DNA from: Closterium sp. NIES-65
Taxonomy: Eukaryota > Streptophyta > Zygnematophyceae > Desmidiales > Closteriaceae
Direction of reading: 5' to 3'
Length of the DNA: 64,000 nucleotides
Assembly (NCBI GenBank): GCA_948144175.1
Contig: CANXME010000244.1
Span: forward strand, 1,302,001-1,366,000
Part shown: one piece after another, positions 20,433-32,197 of the stretch
Layout of the letters: each line of letters begins with the position of its first letter
Numbering within the stretch: the stretch's first letter is position 1
Translations under genes and position numbers: made by a program
Notes under the pieces: generated by a model
Told to the model about the DNA's origin: nothing
Databases searched by the model: none
What the model saw: only the letters and a program-made list of their open reading frames with translations

Positions 20433-20825
20433 CAGCAGCACCAGCAGCAGCATAGGATACCCCCAGTGCACCAGCAGCAGTGTAGGCTGCCCCCAGCAGA
20501 ACCAGAAGCAGCATAGGCTGCCGCCAGCGCACCAGCAGCAGCATTGGCTGCCTACAGCAAAACCAGTAGCATAGGCTGCCCCCAGCAGGGCCAGAAGCAG
20601 CATAGGCTGCTCCCAGCGAACCAGCAGCAGCATAGGCTGCCCCCAGCGAACCAGCAGCAGCTTAGGCTGCCGCCAGCACACCATCAGCAGCATTGGCTGC
20701 CCCCTAGAGAACCAGTAGCAGCCTAGGCTGCCCCCCAGCAGAACCTGAAGCAGCACAGGCTGCCCCCAGCGCACCAGCAGCAGCTTAGGCTGCCCCCAGC
20801 AGAACCAGCAGCAGAATAGGCTTAC
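20433..20825 (+). repeat. About 13 copies of a ~30-bp repeat in the leader of L
   Basis: Units of the form GCCCCCAGCGAACCAGCAGCAGCATAGGCT with substitutions and small length changes. The array sits where gag N-terminal coding sequence would be expected. D has a shorter version. Confidence 0.8.
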
Positions 20826-21705
20826 ATGGCGTGTAATAGGGTTCAAGAGCAGCAGGGCCAGCCGCAGCACTCCCGTCAGTGGGGGCCTGCGGGTCCAAAG
20901 TATGGCGCCCCCAGAAGTGGCTCAGCTAGCAGTGGGCGAGACGTCGGCCCCTGCGGGTACTTGGCCCTGACAGGCCCTGGTGCTGGCACTACCTGCTGGA
21001 GTCCTGACCACACTTTGTCCAGCTGCTACCGTCGACTCAACGACCTCCACCGAGAGCGTTTTTGTCCTCACGCTATTACACCGCATTGGCCCTTGCGCCT
21101 TCGCCAACGCACTACTACACCAGTTTAGTCTCACCTACCTGGTCTAGGACCTTTCCCGGTTGCACGAGTAGAGACCTGTGTTTCGAGTCTTGGTCCGTGT
21201 GTTGTTTCGAGTCCAGGTGTCTCTAAGGGTCTTTGTGTTGGAGCTGCAGCTACCACTAGTCTAGCACCAGCGTTTGTCGCTGGCTCGGGTGCGATCTCAC
21301 AGACTGCACAACTTTCCTTCACCCTAGACTCTGGAGCGTCCGATTGTTTCTTTCGCGACTGTACTGACCTCACACCACTGCACACTCTAGTCACTGTCGC
21401 TTTGGCTGACCCCAGCGTTGGACCTGTAGTTGCCCACAGCACCACCACTATTCCTTGTCCAACTGGTCCCTCTAAGTTTCTCACAGGTTACTACACCCCT
21501 TCGTTCTCTAGGAACCTTGTGGGTGTTAGTCACCTCCACGACCTAGGTGTAGTCACTACTTTCCCATTGGACGAGCCTGTTGCCTCCTGCACTGTCGTTG
21601 CCACTGGGACGCCTCTGGCCACTTTCCATAGTGAGCCGGGATTTGCTCTGTACTCAGTACACACTGGGTCCCACCACACGGAGTTAGGTCAGGTCAGGTA
21701 GCTGC
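20826..21705 (+). pseudogene. Gag C-terminal fragment and protease of element L
   Basis: Starts MACNRVQEQQGQ and runs through the Cys/His block (CGYLALTG...TTCWSPDHTLSSCYRRLNDLHRE) equivalent to the end of gag in B. A TAG near 21126 interrupts it. Protease follows with [14 protein letters not shown], catalytic Asp intact, and ends at a TAG near 21701. The gag capsid region is absent. Confidence 0.75.
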
Positions 21706-22785
21706 TGTGTCGTGCGACTATCCGTCACTCGTCCACCCGTCGGCCCTCTGGAATCACCGTCTAGGTCACCCTTTGTTCCCACATCTTAGTAGGATGGTAC
21801 GTCACTGTCTGGTCTCAGGTCTCCCTGCGTCGCTTGCCCCGCTTCCTTGCTCGCCGCGCCATGCACTCCTTGCGTCGAGGATCGGCAGCGCGCCGCCCCT
21901 CACTCCTCCTCGTTCCCCCCCACCACGGCTCCCTTCCATACCCTGCACTTGGACGTTTGGGGCCCCTCCCCTGTCCTTGGCCCACGTCAGGAACGCTACT
22001 TCCTGATTGTGGTGGACGACTATTCCTGCTACACCACGGTTTTCCCCTTGCGACGGAAGGCCGATGCGCCTAGCGTCCTCAAGCCGTGGCTCCTAGCGTG
22101 GGGTGGCGCCCAGGGCCTGTGTGGGCTTCGCCTACACTCAGACCGTGGTGGTGAGTTTTCTTCCACTCGCCTAGAGACGTTCTGTCAGGGTCGGGGAGTC
22201 ATTCATTCGTACACGCTACCAGCCTCGCCGCAGCAGAACGGGGTAGCCGAGCGTCGCATCGGCCTGGTCATGGAGGTTGCTCCGACCTCTATGTGCCATG
22301 CCGGTGCCCCTCAGTTCTTGTGGCCTCAGGCAGTCCTCTATGCCGCGCACCAGCTGAACCTGTGGCCTAGTGATGCATGGCCACGGGTGACGCCAGTCTC
22401 CCTCTGGTCAGGTTTACAGGGCGTAGCAGCTGACTTCCGCTTCTAGGGTTGTCTGGCTCACGTTCGCGCCCCTGGCGCGAACAAGTTGTCTCCGCGCACT
22501 CGTGCATGCGTCTTTCTTGGCTTCCCTTTGTACGCCTCCGGCTGGGTGTTCTACGACCCGGTCACCTGCGAGTTCTTCGCTTCTCAGGACGTCACGTTTG
22601 ACGAGTCTGTCTGGTACTACAGGAGTCGCCCCCACCGAGGTACTGAGGTCTTTTCCCCCCTCGCTGTTCCTCACCCTTGAGCCCCCCTCAAGCGCCCCGG
22701 TAGCCCCCCCCGCTTCGCATCCTTTCCCGCCAGATGTGTCGCACGTCACTTCGCAGTCGTCCCCCCTGTAGCATCCAGTCCCTGT
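21706..22785 (+). pseudogene. Integrase of element L, with frameshifts
   Basis: The pre-integrase part is frameshifted near 21830-21960. The core (21960-22446) is open with [14 protein letters not shown] and VAERRIG, so the catalytic triad is present. A TGG-to-TAG change at about 22444-22446 breaks the conserved FRVWGC motif. The tail (FLGFPLYASGWVFYDPVTCEFF) continues in frame afterwards. It is a decaying copy of the D-type integrase. Confidence 0.8.
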
Positions 22786-24005
22786 CGTGTCTGGGGGTGC
22801 GGGAGGTGCAGTTGCGGAGGGTGAGGGTGCTGGGGCTGCAGGAGCTCGTGGTGTCGGTTCAGGGGGTGCAGTGGGTGTGGGCATGGAGGTCACTCCCGTG
22901 GAGGACACGGCAGCCTCGAGTCGGCAGCCTCGCCCCGCGTCACCCCCCAGCTTCCCAGACGTCCCGCAGTTTCCTCCTCGTTCTCCTCTACGACCGGTTG
23001 CTGCGGAGCCTGGGGGTGTTCCTACGGGAGGTACTGGAGGCCCCGGGGGTGTCGCTAGTGGAGGTGCTGAATCTGGGGGTGCGGGAGCTGGAGGTACTGG
23101 CACTGTGGCACCTACACCGCACACTGTATGTTCCTGACCTGTAAGCAGCGTCTCCTCCGGTTGGAGAGGGAGGAGCGTGAGCGGTTTGAAAGGGCACAGC
23201 AGCAGAAGCTACAGTAGCAGGAGAGAGTAATGGAGGAGTCACAGCAGCAGCACGAGAGGGTAGCGCAAGAGTCCAGGTCGCAGCAGCGGGTGCAGCTGCA
23301 GCTGCAATAGGAGAGAGTAGAGAAGGAGTCACGGCCGCACTAGGAGAGGGTAGAGCAGGAGTCCCGCCCGCAGCAGCAGGTGCAGTTATAGACCCAGCAG
23401 AAGGGAGTACAGGAGGAGTCACGGCCGCACCAGGAGAGGGTAGAGCAGAAGTCCCGCCCGCTGCAGCAGGTGCAGTTACAGACCCAGCAGGAGAGAGTAC
23501 AGGAGGAGTCATTGCCGTAGCAGGAGAGGGTAGCGCAGGAGTCCCGGTCGCAGTAGTGGGTGCAGCTGCACTCGCAGCAGTAGAGGGCAGAGGCGGAGCC
23601 ACAGGAGCAGCAGCAGGGGCCAGTGCCGTCACAGCAGATGCCAGAGGAGGCGGAGCAGCAGCGACTGCGACTACGCGACCTCACCGACCCAGCACCTGCA
23701 CGCTTTGCTCGTGGTCCCTTACCGTCCCCTCCTGTTCCCCCTGTTGAGTCCCTTTCCTCGTCCTTGTGGACTTGTCTTTCTCCCTCAGTCGTGCTGTGTC
23801 CCCAGAGCGTCGTCGGTCCCGTTACCGCGTAGACGGTCCGTTCCACCTTGTTCTTCGCTCTCGTGTTCCACCTCCTCATGTCCTTCCACAGCCCCCTGAG
23901 TCGACCCTCACTGTGCTTCAAGATCCGTTGTCCGACTACCTCCATGCCTCCCGTCCTGTTCTCTCCCGTGTTTTGTCTGCGTTGGTCACTCACCCGACTG
24001 CACTT
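22786..24005 (+). pseudogene. Linker of element L
   Basis: Gly/Ala-rich followed by Gln/Glu/Arg-rich repeats (QERVMEES, QERVEQES) and a Pro/Ser-rich segment with PPHVLPQPPE, corresponding to the region between integrase and RT. It contains several stops. It is truncated at HPTAL by the LTR of M. Confidence 0.7.
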
Positions 24006-24132
24006 TGTGAAGAAATGAGGAATGAGAATGAACTAGGAAAGTGTTGGGTACAAATATGAAACCCTAGAAACCTGTACCCCTTAGTGTCTACCCCACTATA
24101 GCCTACAAAGGCTAAGTCATATATATCTGACA
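24006..24132 (-). repeat. 3' LTR of element M (127 bp)
   Basis: Plus strand TGTGAAGAAATG ... ATATATCTGACA followed by CACCCCCATAG (polypurine tract complement). It has the family blocks TAGGCTATAGTGGGGTA and GGGGTACA in element orientation. Confidence 0.85.
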
Positions 24133-24367
24133 CACCCCCATAGGCAAAGTGGGGAAGAACTAGGGGTCACAAGACCAGTCAAGCAAAGCAAATCAAGCTC
24201 AGGGTGGATCACAACGTCACCACACATTCCGAGCACAAGATCAGAGGCCACAAGGCCAGTTCACATGCAGGATTATAAATCAAGGTGAACGGGCAAGACA
24301 GTGATCACAAATTAGAAAGGGTAAACATGCAGGTGCAAGTATATATAGATCACAGTACAAAGCAAAG
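24133..24367 (-). other. Polypurine tract and 3' tail of element M
   Basis: Polypurine tract (CTATGGGGGTG in element sense) followed by AT-richer tail with GGATCACAA, CACATTCCGAGCACAAG and TATATATA, shared with the tails of B, O and P. No gene. Confidence 0.65.
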
Positions 24368-26096
24368 TCAAGAGGTAAGCAAGTGAGGCCAGGTAGGCAC
24401 AAGACCTAGCATAGTACAGAAACGCTGATGATCACAAGGCTGAAGTGCCTTGGTGAAGATATCAGCAGTGTTGGCCCGAGAGGCCACGTAAGCAAGGTGC
24501 AGCTGACCACGCTGCTGCAGCTCACGTGCAAGGAAGTAGCGAAGAGCAATGTGCTTCGTTCTGTGCTCCACTCTGTGCTCTGGACACAAGGCCAGCATAG
24601 CCTTGTTGTCTACGTACAGAACTGGAGGAGAACGAGGTGGCTCTCCCAGGTCGGTCAGCAGGAAGGTAAGCCAGCGTAACTCCTGTGCAGCCATGGCCCC
24701 TGCGTAGATCTCAGCCTCACAGCTGGAGCTGAGAACAGAAGACGAGCGGGTAGACCGCCACGAGACAGAGCCACAACCAAGGCTGAAGGTGTAACCCTGT
24801 GACGTTCGCTGCGTAGCCAAGTCGTCAACCCAAGACGCGTCTGCGTGACCAGTGAGGACCACTGGAATCCGCCATCCAAGCACGAGCCCCATTCCCGACG
24901 TACTGCACAAGTAGCGCAACACCCTCTTCACTGCAGCCATGTGCTCTGGTCGGTGTCTCCCAGGAGCAACATAGCGTGCCGGGATGCTAAGAGGGTATGC
25001 CAGGTGAGGTCGAGTGCAGGTCATCAGGTACATGAGGCAGCCAACAAGCTCTGGGTACGGGCCACTCGGCTCTACGGACTCATCCGAAGGCAGAGCTGAG
25101 AGCGAGTGGCGAGTAGACAGAGGAGTGGCCTGAGGCGAGGAGTACGTGAAGTTGACGCGCTGAAGGACCTGCTGCACCATGTGTGACTGAGTCAAGGTAA
25201 TGGTGCACCGTGCTCTGTCTCGGGTGATCTGCAAGCCAAGATAGCTGCGCAGTTCACCCACGTCTGTGCACGTGTATCGCTTGTGCAGCTCGGACTTCAC
25301 GTGGGCGAGTCCAGCAGTGTCAGCAGTAGCAAATACCAAGTCATCGACGTACACGAGGATGTAGAACAGCGGCAGAGAGGTGTCGGTGCGTAAAAAACAG
25401 CGACGGGTCAGCAGTGGAAGGAGCAAACCCAAGGGCCGCAAGCGTAGTCCTCAGTGTGTCGTGCCACTCACGGGGCGCCTGGCGGAGACTGTAGACTGGC
25501 CGCCGGAGGCTCCACTGGGTACCAGGAGGAAACGACACAGTGAAGCCAGGTGGGCGGCGCAGCCAGATCTCCTCGTGCAGGCTGCCCTGTAGGAAAGCAG
25601 TGCTGAAGTCAAGAGAGTGAAGCTCGTAATCGCACTGAGCGGCTATGTGCAGCAGCACCCGAAGAGTGGTCATCTTCGGGGTGGGAGAGAAGGTCTGAAA
25701 GTAGTCAACTCCCTGCCGTTGACTGAAGCCTCGAGCCACGTAACGCGCCTTGAAGACAGGCGGAGAACCCGGCGGCCGCTTCACACTGAAAATCCACATG
25801 CCACTGACGATGTTCGCCCCAGGTGGGGGAACCTCGTCGACGTAGGTGTCTGTGGACTTCCAAGATGCCATCTCTGCGTCCATGGTTGACTGCCACTGAG
25901 AGGAGTCTATCACCTCTGCGTACGAGCGCGGAGTCAGGATGTCTGGTGCATCCGGGTCTCCCTCAGGGGCAAGCAGCATGGACACGAGATGAGGCAAAAC
26001 ACTGGAACTCCTCCTGCCTGTCCTCAAGGACGTCCGTGCCAAGAGCATACTCACCCCCGACGGACGGAGGACAGACAGACTCAGACTCAGCAACAA
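24368..26096 (-). pseudogene. RT-RNase H of element M, one frameshift
   Basis: RT N-terminal half (25341-26096 frame) with [25 protein letters not shown] and LRQAPREW, then the C-terminal half (24368-25441 frame) with YVDD, TRPHLAYPLS and RNase H ([24 protein letters not shown]). The two overlap around an A run at 25391-25397, where one base has been lost or gained. All catalytic residues are visible, so a single indel inactivates it. Confidence 0.88.
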
Positions 26097-28031
26097 GACG
26101 AGCGGCGTAGTCTAGACGACAGTGAGCAGCGAAATCGACAAGCTCAGCAACTAAGGCAGACGTTGCTGTGGACTCAAAGGAAGGTTCAGTGACAATAGTA
26201 GCCAGGAGACGCGTGACAGTAGGACTGGCAGCACGAAGGGAGTCAGACTCCGGGTCAGCAAGAGCAGGAAGAGAGGACGCAGGAGGAGACGGCAGAGGGA
26301 CACGGTGCGGAGTTGTGGAAGGACGTAGTGTCATTTGGTGCATGCCTGAGACAGCAGGAGGACGCTGACGCGGAACACGACGACCAGTGCGAGCGGCACG
26401 AACAGGTGACGCAGGACGAGACTCAGGCTCACGAAGCTCAGCAAGACCCCCAGTAGGACCAGTGACCATAACTGTGACTGGACAGGCGGTGGACACTCTA
26501 AGGAAGGAGAAGGACCAGTAGAAGGTGGGAGACCAAGAACTTGGTCAAGGAGCGGAACAAAGTACGGCCGCGGCCACGCAGAGCCTCCAGAACCAGCAGG
26601 GACAGCACCAGCACCCCCAGCGTAAGTGCCAACTCCAGCAGCACTACCAGCTCCACCAGGACCTCCAGCAGCGCCAGCAGCACCAACTCAAGCACCCCCA
26701 GAAGCACTGGCTCCAGCAGCACCTCCAACACCAGCATCTCCAGACGCTCCAGCTCCAGCAGGACCACCAGCTCTAGACCCTCCTGCAGCACCAGCACCAG
26801 CGGCACCACTAGGCCAAGCAGCTCGAGTACCTCCAGTACGAGCACCTCCGGGACTAGTGGCTCCATAACCCCCAGCAGCTCCAGCAGCACGGCTCCAGCG
26901 GCGAGCAAATCACTCGCGCAGCTGCCGCGGAGAGAGTGGCTCCCGCCGGGACAAAACACCTAAAGAACCTCCAGGCACAGCACCTCCAGATGACATCCGC
27001 GCATGCTCAGCACCCTCAGTCGCAACACCCCTAGGCTCAGCACCTTCAGTCGCAGCACCTCTAGGCTCAGCACCCCTAGACTCAGCACCCCTAGGCTCAG
27101 CACCCCCAGACTCATCACGAGAGTCAACAGCTACCTCGACGAGCTTGACTGCGTCTACCTGGGACACACCTGAGAGGGCAGGACCCTGAGGGGGGAGGGG
27201 GTCTACCGGGGGAGGACCTGGCGCGAGGAAGAGCGGCGGGGGGGGGAGGGGGGCAGCGTGGTAGGGGAGGAGACGGTAGTAAGGAACCGACTCGTCAAAT
27301 GTGACGTCCTGAGAGGACAGAACACGGCGCAAGGTGGGGTGGTAAAACTGCCAACCAGGCGCGTCAAGGGGGGAAGCCAAGGAAGACGCAGAGAACAGCG
27401 CGGGAGGACAGCTTGTCCGCAGACAAGTCGCAGACGAAAGCTCGAGATCCCCAGACACGGAACGCAGATGCATCGCCAACCTTCCCCGTCCACCGCAGAG
27501 TAGGTGTGGTCTCCGGCACAGAGACCCGGGGCTGGAGGTTGATCTGATGCGCAGCGTACTGAGCCACGAATGGCCACAAAAAATGGGGAGCAGCCTCATG
27601 GATCATGGACGTACGAGCGACGTCCATGACCATGCCAATGCGGCGCTCAGCAATCCCATTTTGCAATGGAGAGGCCGGAAGTGTGAACATCTTGCGGATG
27701 CCCTCCGCACGACAGAAGGCTCCCAGAAGGTCAGCGGAGAACTCACCACCTCTGTCCGAGTGCAGACGCAGGACAGGAAGGTCCGAGCCAAAACTCTCTC
27801 AAAGCTGACGACGAGCAGCGCGGATCCAGTCGATCAACACCTCAGTGACCTCACCGTTGCGACGCAAGGGGAAGACTGTGGTGTAACGCGAATAGTCGTC
27901 AACGACCAGCACAAAGTAGTGCTCGTGACCCTGGCCACGGACGCGGGATGGGCCCCTTACGTCCATGTGCAGAGTCTGCAGGGGAGCCTCCGTCGGAGGG
28001 AACTCGGAGGAGTGAGGTGCGGCGCGCTGCC
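26097..28031 (-). pseudogene. Linker and integrase of element M
   Basis: Right to left: integrase core beginning HMDVRGPS, then [11 protein letters not shown] and IAERRIG (triad present). One TGA interrupts the frame near 27802, and a frameshift lies near 27370. After the integrase tail comes the linker with GGAEPRGAE units (27000-27120) and a Gly/Ala/Pro-rich block (26590-26890). Confidence 0.8.
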
Positions 28032-28279
28032 TGTTACGAAACGAACTTAGTCTAGGAACCGAGGTTTACTAAGGGCCTAGGCTTAATAGCCTATGCCAAG
28101 CGGGTGTCGAGGTGGTTGTACCAAGGAGGATTGAGAATGGAATGTTTCACTATAGGTTTGCAAGAACATATAGCAAAAGAACATAGAGAAGGTGCACCAC
28201 CAATGTAAGAAGGCATAAATACACTAAAGCTAATGCTACAGGCAGTTATAAACATACATATAAAATATGTATCGCGACA
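28032..28279. repeat. Solo LTR, 248 bp, inserted in the integrase of M
   Basis: Starts TGTTACGAAACG, ends TCGCGACA, and is flanked on both sides by CTGCC (28027-28031 and 28280-28284), a perfect 5-bp target duplication. Removing it with one CTGCC rejoins VEGRQ to RAAPHSS in the integrase frame. AT-rich and unrelated to the other LTRs here. No interior, PBS or polypurine tract, so it is a solo LTR of another family. Confidence 0.85.
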
Positions 28280-30367
28280 CTGCCGCCCCTCGACGCAGGG
28301 AACGCAGGTAGGGGCAAGCCCCGGAGGGAGGGGAGGGAGTGACCGGGGCAGACCAGTGACAAGGACACGAGAGGCCATGCCTCGGAGACGAGGCTGGGAG
28401 GGGTGACCAAGGCGGTGGTGCCATAGGAGTGTCTGGTGTGACAGGAGGCGACACGAGCAGGGGGCAGACTCAGGACCAGACCGGGATGCTGCAGCAAACA
28501 CCTTACCCGACGCAGCTACCTGAGCAGACGCAGCAACCAGGGGAGGCACAGTAGACAGGGTGTACAGGCTCGACCCAGACTGACGGGCAAACGTGGCCAG
28601 GTGCCGGCCTGTCCGAGTACACGAACAGTGGGTCACCCTCTGACCGCCTGGAATGAACTGGTCAACCCATGCATCCTGAAGGTCAGCTCCACTCACCAAG
28701 TTCGTGGAGAACGAGGGGAGGTGGAGGCCCAACAGGGAGCCAAAGGGGACCGCCAGACACGGCAGGAACGTGGAGGAGTGAGCAAGGACCGGACCCCCAA
28801 AGGGGTCAGCCAGGGAGACTGCCACTGGCCGACTGAGCGGCGTGAGAGTGGTGTAGTCGCGAAAGAAGGAGCGGGAAGCACCCGAGTCAAGGGTGAAGGT
28901 GTGCAAGACCTGAGCCGACTCGGTACCTGAGAGAGCAGACTCACCAGCACGTGGAGCAGCAGACGCACGAGCATCTGGAGCAGCAGACTCACTAGCGCCT
29001 AGAGCAGCAGCCCCAATGCCCGGGTCGGGCGGAACACACAGGTAACAGTCACCCTCAGCACTAATAGACACAACATACATAGCAGCAAGGATAGCATCAA
29101 AGTCAAGATCAAAGATAGCAACACCCGACTTGAGCAGATCACCCCAGCGAGGGATCTCAGAGGAGTCAGGGAACTGGGCACGCCAGGCGTCACTCAGGCG
29201 GCCGAAGCAGCGCTGGGTGGCGTGCGGGCCGCCGCACGTCTCACCAGTGCGGAAGCCGGTACGCAGGACGTAGGCACAGGGACCAGCTCCCGCAGACCGC
29301 TGGCGCCCAGCGTACCACTCACGAAGCTGTTGGGGCAAGGGGATCTCACGAGAACGCTGCTGCTGCTGGCGGTTGCCACCACCAAAGCCTCCACGCTGCA
29401 CAGCGCCACCACGACCAGTCCCACCGCCGCCACCGCCGCCGCCACCGCCGCCGCCGCCTCCACCTCCACTGCCGCCACCGAAGCCCCCACCGCCGCCAAC
29501 ACTCCCACCTCCACCCCCACCCGCTCCACCGCCTCCACCGCCACCGCGGCCGCCCCCGCCGTCTCCTCCAGCACCCTTGCCCCCCTTGCCCTTGCTGTTG
29601 CGGCGCCTCCCACTAGGAGCGGACGCAGCGCCGACCGACTCGGTGCCAACGAGGTCGACATCAGCAGTAGAGGCAACAGAGGGCAACAGGGGGACGGGGG
29701 AGCACCCTTCAAAGAAAGGGGTACAGGGGTCACCACGAGAGGCTCCTACAGCGGTAATACTTTTCTCCGCTGCAAGGAGGCGCTCCTTGAGGAGGTCAAC
29801 GGTGAGTGTGGTGGGGCAAAGAGAGAGGAAGTGGTCCCTGACGGAGTGAAGGGTGTCAGGGAGCCGAGTGACTAGGTAGTAGAGGGTGATGTACATGGGT
29901 GGGGGGTTCTTGGCGCAAAACTCAGCAGGAAGCGCAGCGCGGTAGCGGGTGTCACTAGTGCGGAGGTGCGTAATGAGGTCAGCGACTGAGGCAAAAGCGG
30001 CGAGGTCAGGGAACAGGTACGGCAGCATGAGGCGGCTAAGGGCAGCAGTGTCAGGGGGGGAGTAGCATGCAACTACAGCGTCGTACAGGGTCTTAGCACT
30101 CTTGTACTGACTAAAGTGTGCGCGCTCAGAGGACGGCAGGTGACTACGCACAGCAAGGCGGGCAGCAGCATCGCGTGTGGTCCACTGTGAGCGAACAGTA
30201 CTGTCAGCATCGGCAGCAGGGGCAGCAGAGGCGCCAGACGTGAGATCGAACAGTGAGATACCGTCCTTGCTATCGCACTACAGGAAAAGCTGCAGATCAT
30301 CGACCCAGACCTCAAAATCGACCGCTCGACCCTCAGTATCGAAGGAAAGCACATTGGGACTGGCCAT
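28280..30367 (-). pseudogene. Gag-protease-pre-integrase of element M
   Basis: Starts at ATG 30365-30367 (MASPNVLSFDTEGRAVDFEVW), almost intact. A single CAG-to-TAG change at 30278-30280 breaks LFLQCDS. The rest is open for more than 600 residues: capsid-like gag ([23 protein letters not shown] ...), a Gly-rich tract, a Cys/His segment (CAYVLRTG...ETCGG..ATQRCFGRLSDAW), protease [10 protein letters not shown] and the HHCC region up to CVEGRQ, where the solo LTR cuts in. Apart from one nonsense codon and the insertion it matches B closely. Confidence 0.88.
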
Positions 30368-30756
30368 GACAGCAGCAGCAGCAGCAGGCTAGCAGCAGCA
30401 GCGGCAGTGCGACTCGGCTAAACGGCGCAGCTCGGTAGGGCGGTTCGGCAGGGCGGTTCGGCAGGGCGGCGACGCGCATACGAGGGGCAGGTTGGTAGGG
30501 TGGCCGCCACTGGAGGGGAAGGGCCATGGTGCGCCGGCAGGGTCGGGGCCGCAACTGGGCGGCAGAGCAGGGCCGCGGCTCGGCTGCAGGGCAGGGCCGG
30601 GGCAGCAGTGACTGCAGCAGCGGTGGCGACTCACCACACCGGCGGCGGTAGGCTTGGTGGCGGCGGCAGGGACAGCAGGTGCTGCAGGGCTCCCGGCGGC
30701 TGCTGCAGTTGGAGGCCGCGGCCGGCGAGAGGGGCAGGGCGGGGCCGCAACGGTGT
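30368..30756 (-). repeat. Truncated GC-rich leader of element M
   Basis: GGCAGGGCGGTTCGGCAGGGCGG and GGCGGCAGGG type repeats. No PBS, LTR or GGGCCCACC box is found; the leader ends at a junction with element O near 30757. Confidence 0.6.
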
Positions 30757-30761
30757 TACCA

Positions 30762-32197
30762 GGGTGGATCACAAAGTTACCACACATTCCGAGCACAAGT
30801 TCAAGGCCACAAGGCGAGTTCACATGCAGGAGTACATATGTATATAGAAAGCTAGACAAGCAAGAGCAGGTGTATATATATGTAACAATACAAGCAAGGT
30901 CAAGAGGTGAGCAAGTGAGCCAAGACAGGCACAAGACCCAGCTGAATACAGAAACGCTGATGATCACAAGGCGCAAGTGCCTTGGTGAAGATATCAGCAG
31001 TGTTGGCCTCAGAGGCCACGTACGCAAGACGCAGCTGACCACGCTGCTGCAGCTCACGAGCAAGGAAGTAGCAAAGAGCAATGTGCTTCGTTCTGTGCTC
31101 CAGTCTCAGCTCTCGACACAAGGCCAGCATGGCCTTGTTGTCTACGTACAGCACTGGAGGAGAACGAGGCGGCTCTCCAAGGTCAGTCAGCAGGTAGGTG
31201 AGCCAGCGAAGCTCCTGTGCAGCCATGGCCCCGGCAGAGATCTCAGCCTCACAACTGGAGCCGAGAACAGAAGACGAGCGGGTAGCCCTCCACGAAACAG
31301 AGCCGGAACCAAGGCTGAAGGTGTAACCCTGTGACGACCGCTGCGTAGCCTGGTCGTCCACCCAAGAAGTGTCTGCGTGCCCAGTGAGGACCACTGTACT
31401 CCGCCCTCCAAGCATAAGCCCCATGCCCGACGTACTGCACAAGTAGCGCAACACCCTCTTCGCTGCAGCCATGTGCTCCGGGTGGATCACAAAGTTACCA
31501 CACATTCCGAGCACAAGTTCAAGGCCACAAGGCCAGTTCACATGCAGGAGTACATATATATATAGAAAGCTAGACAAGCAAAAGCAGGTGTATATATATG
31601 TAACAATACAAGCAAGGTCAAGAGGTGAGCAAGTGAGGCAAGACAGGCACAAGACCCAGCTGAGTACAGAAACGCTGATGATCACAAGGCGCAAGTGCCT
31701 TGGTGAAGATATCAGCAGTGTTGGCCTCAGAGGCCACGTACGCAAGACGCAGCTGACCACGCTGCTGCAGCTCACGAGCAAGGAAGTAGCAAAGAGCAAT
31801 GTGCTTCGTTCTGTGCTCCAGTCTCAGCTCTCGACACAAGGCCAGCATGGCCTTGTTGTCTACGTACAGCACTGGAGGAGAACGAGGCGGCTCTCCAAGG
31901 TCAGTCAGCAGGTAGGTGAGCCAGCGAAGCTCCTGTGCAGCCATGGCCCCGGCAGAGATCTCAGCCTCACAACTGGAGCCGAGAACAGAAGACGAGCGGG
32001 TAGCCCGCCACGAAACAGAGCCGGAACCAAGGCTGAAGGTGTAACCCTGTGACGACCGCTGCGTAGCCTGGTCGTCCACCCAAGAAGTGTCTGCGTGCCC
32101 AGTGAGGACCACTGTACTCCGCCCTCCAAGCACAAGCCCCATGCCCGACGTACTGCACAAGTAGCGCAACACCCTCTTCGCTGCAGCCATGTGCTCC
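30762..32197 (-). repeat. 718-bp tandem duplication of RNase H plus 3' tail
   Basis: 30762-31479 and 31480-32197 are head-to-tail copies that differ at only about seven to ten positions by eye. Each unit carries the RNase H C-terminus from [10 protein letters not shown] to the stop after LLTS plus the 3' tail. The boundary lies within GTGCTCC/GGGTGGATCAC. The open frame 30900-31799 spans the junction because tail sequence happens to read into RNase H. Confidence 0.9.

Larger units (their letters stand above)
19556..24005 (+). mobile_element. Copia element L, plus strand, 3' part missing
   Basis: 5' LTR, PBS, repeat-rich leader, gag C-terminal fragment, protease, integrase and linker of the D subfamily, in that order. 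It is cut at 24005 by the 3' LTR of M. RT, RNase H and 3' LTR are not seen. It inserted into the linker of C. Confidence 0.8.
24006..30756 (-). mobile_element. Copia element M, minus strand, 5' LTR lost
   Basis: From right to left: truncated leader, gag-protease, integrase (split by a solo LTR), linker, RT-RNase H, 3' tail, 3' LTR. It inserted into L at 24005. On the right it joins the tail of element O near 30757 without any LTR, so its 5' end was removed by a rearrangement. Confidence 0.85.

Noticed and set aside
28091..28279. C-terminal extension of the gag-protease frame of M (SISFSVFMPSYIGG...)
   Set aside because: These residues are read from the inserted solo LTR, not from the element.
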